Shown here in pieces: positions 6,591-7,792 of a stretch of DNA of 7,792 nucleotides. The number at the start of each line of letters is the position of its first letter. Within the stretch, counting starts at the first letter, position 1. The DNA is from Chloroflexota bacterium (GTDB taxonomy: Bacteria; Chloroflexota; Dehalococcoidia; Bin125): positions 1 through 7,792 of the forward strand of contig JAPOXB010000219.1 of the NCBI GenBank assembly GCA_026707335.1, written 5' to 3'. Position numbers and translations under genes: made by a program. The notes beneath the pieces are model-generated. The model worked only from the letters and a program-made list of their open reading frames with translations. It had not been told where the DNA came from and searched no databases.

Positions 6591-6659
6591 TTCGACAGGC
6601 TCACCACGAACGGAAGCGGCTCACCCCGCACGGCATCCGTTCGCCCTGAGCCTGTCGAA
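6591..6659. repeat. Long inverted repeat (REP-like intergenic palindrome)
   Basis: Two 23-base arms, 6591-6613 and 6637-6659, are reverse complements at 20 of 23 positions. The only mismatches are three consecutive bases (6604-6606 against 6644-6646). The arms enclose a 23-base loop. The outer half is TTCGACAGGCTCA, and the right arm read on the minus strand gives TTCGACAGGCTCA then GGGCGAACGG. I recognise this word as a palindromic repeat common between genes in many GC-rich bacteria. It fills about half of the 142-base gap after the beta-oxidation gene. There is no T-run, so it may form an mRNA 3' hairpin that protects or ends the upstream transcript without being a classical terminator. 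Confidence 0.8.
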
Positions 6660-6693
6660 GGGCCGGCCGCGCGGGCGCGGGGCGCCCCGCCGG

Positions 6694-6699
6694 TATGCT
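6694..6699 (+). promoter_or_regulatory. Possible -10 element (TATGCT) of the carboxylase gene
   Basis: TATGCT lies 21 bases before the ATG in a run of G and C. Transcription would start near 6706, giving a leader of about 15 bases that still contains GGAGG (6710-6714), six bases before the ATG. There is no recognisable -35. Confidence 0.4.
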
Positions 6700-6720
6700 T
6701 GCCGCCGACGGAGGTTCACC

Positions 6721-7792
<1,072 letters not shown>

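Noticed and set aside
6591..6659. Inverted repeat read as a Rho-independent terminator
   Set aside because: There is no T-run after the stem on either strand and the loop is long (23 bases). It fits an intergenic repeat better.

Overview
The window is very GC-rich DNA: third codon positions are nearly all G or C, and long spurious antisense ORFs are common. It looks like the chromosome of a heterotrophic bacterium that breaks down unusual acyl-CoA compounds. Several type III CoA-transferases, an alpha-methylacyl-CoA racemase, a fused hydratase/dehydrogenase and a carboxylase stand close together. This would fit a Chloroflexota/SAR202-like, actinobacterial or Binatota-like genome, but nothing here (no rRNA or marker gene) fixes the taxon.

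Layout. Bases 1-2401 hold two type III (CaiB/BaiF) CoA-transferase genes joined by an ATGA stop/start overlap; the first is cut by the window's left edge. The first has Tyr where the family has its catalytic Asp, while the second keeps the Asp, so the pair reads as one heteromeric enzyme with one catalytic and one non-catalytic subunit. After a 74-base gap with a possible -10 box, bases 2476-3618 encode an alpha-methylacyl-CoA racemase with a complete active site. A minus-strand type II toxin-antitoxin pair (Phd/YefM-type antitoxin, then VapC-like PIN toxin) lies at 3651-4277. It is convergent with the racemase and has its own well-formed promoter and overlapping dyad. Bases 4476-6578 encode a 700-residue enoyl-CoA hydratase/3-hydroxyacyl-CoA dehydrogenase fusion, preceded by a run of nine A. 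The 142-base gap that follows carries a long inverted repeat of intergenic-repeat type. From 6721 to the right edge runs the biotin carboxylase part of an acyl-CoA carboxylase. Its sequence style resembles the single-chain multidomain (LCC-type) carboxylases rather than stand-alone AccC.

Taken together (inference), the plus-strand genes could form a catabolic module. The paired transferase would activate an acid as its CoA thioester, the racemase would correct the alpha-methyl stereocentre, the fusion enzyme would carry out the middle two steps of beta-oxidation, and the carboxylase would handle propionyl-CoA or a longer or branched acyl-CoA. This suggests methyl-branched, isoprenoid, steroid-like or alkylsuccinate-like substrates. 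No substrate can be named from sequence alone, and no acyl-CoA dehydrogenase or thiolase lies in the window.
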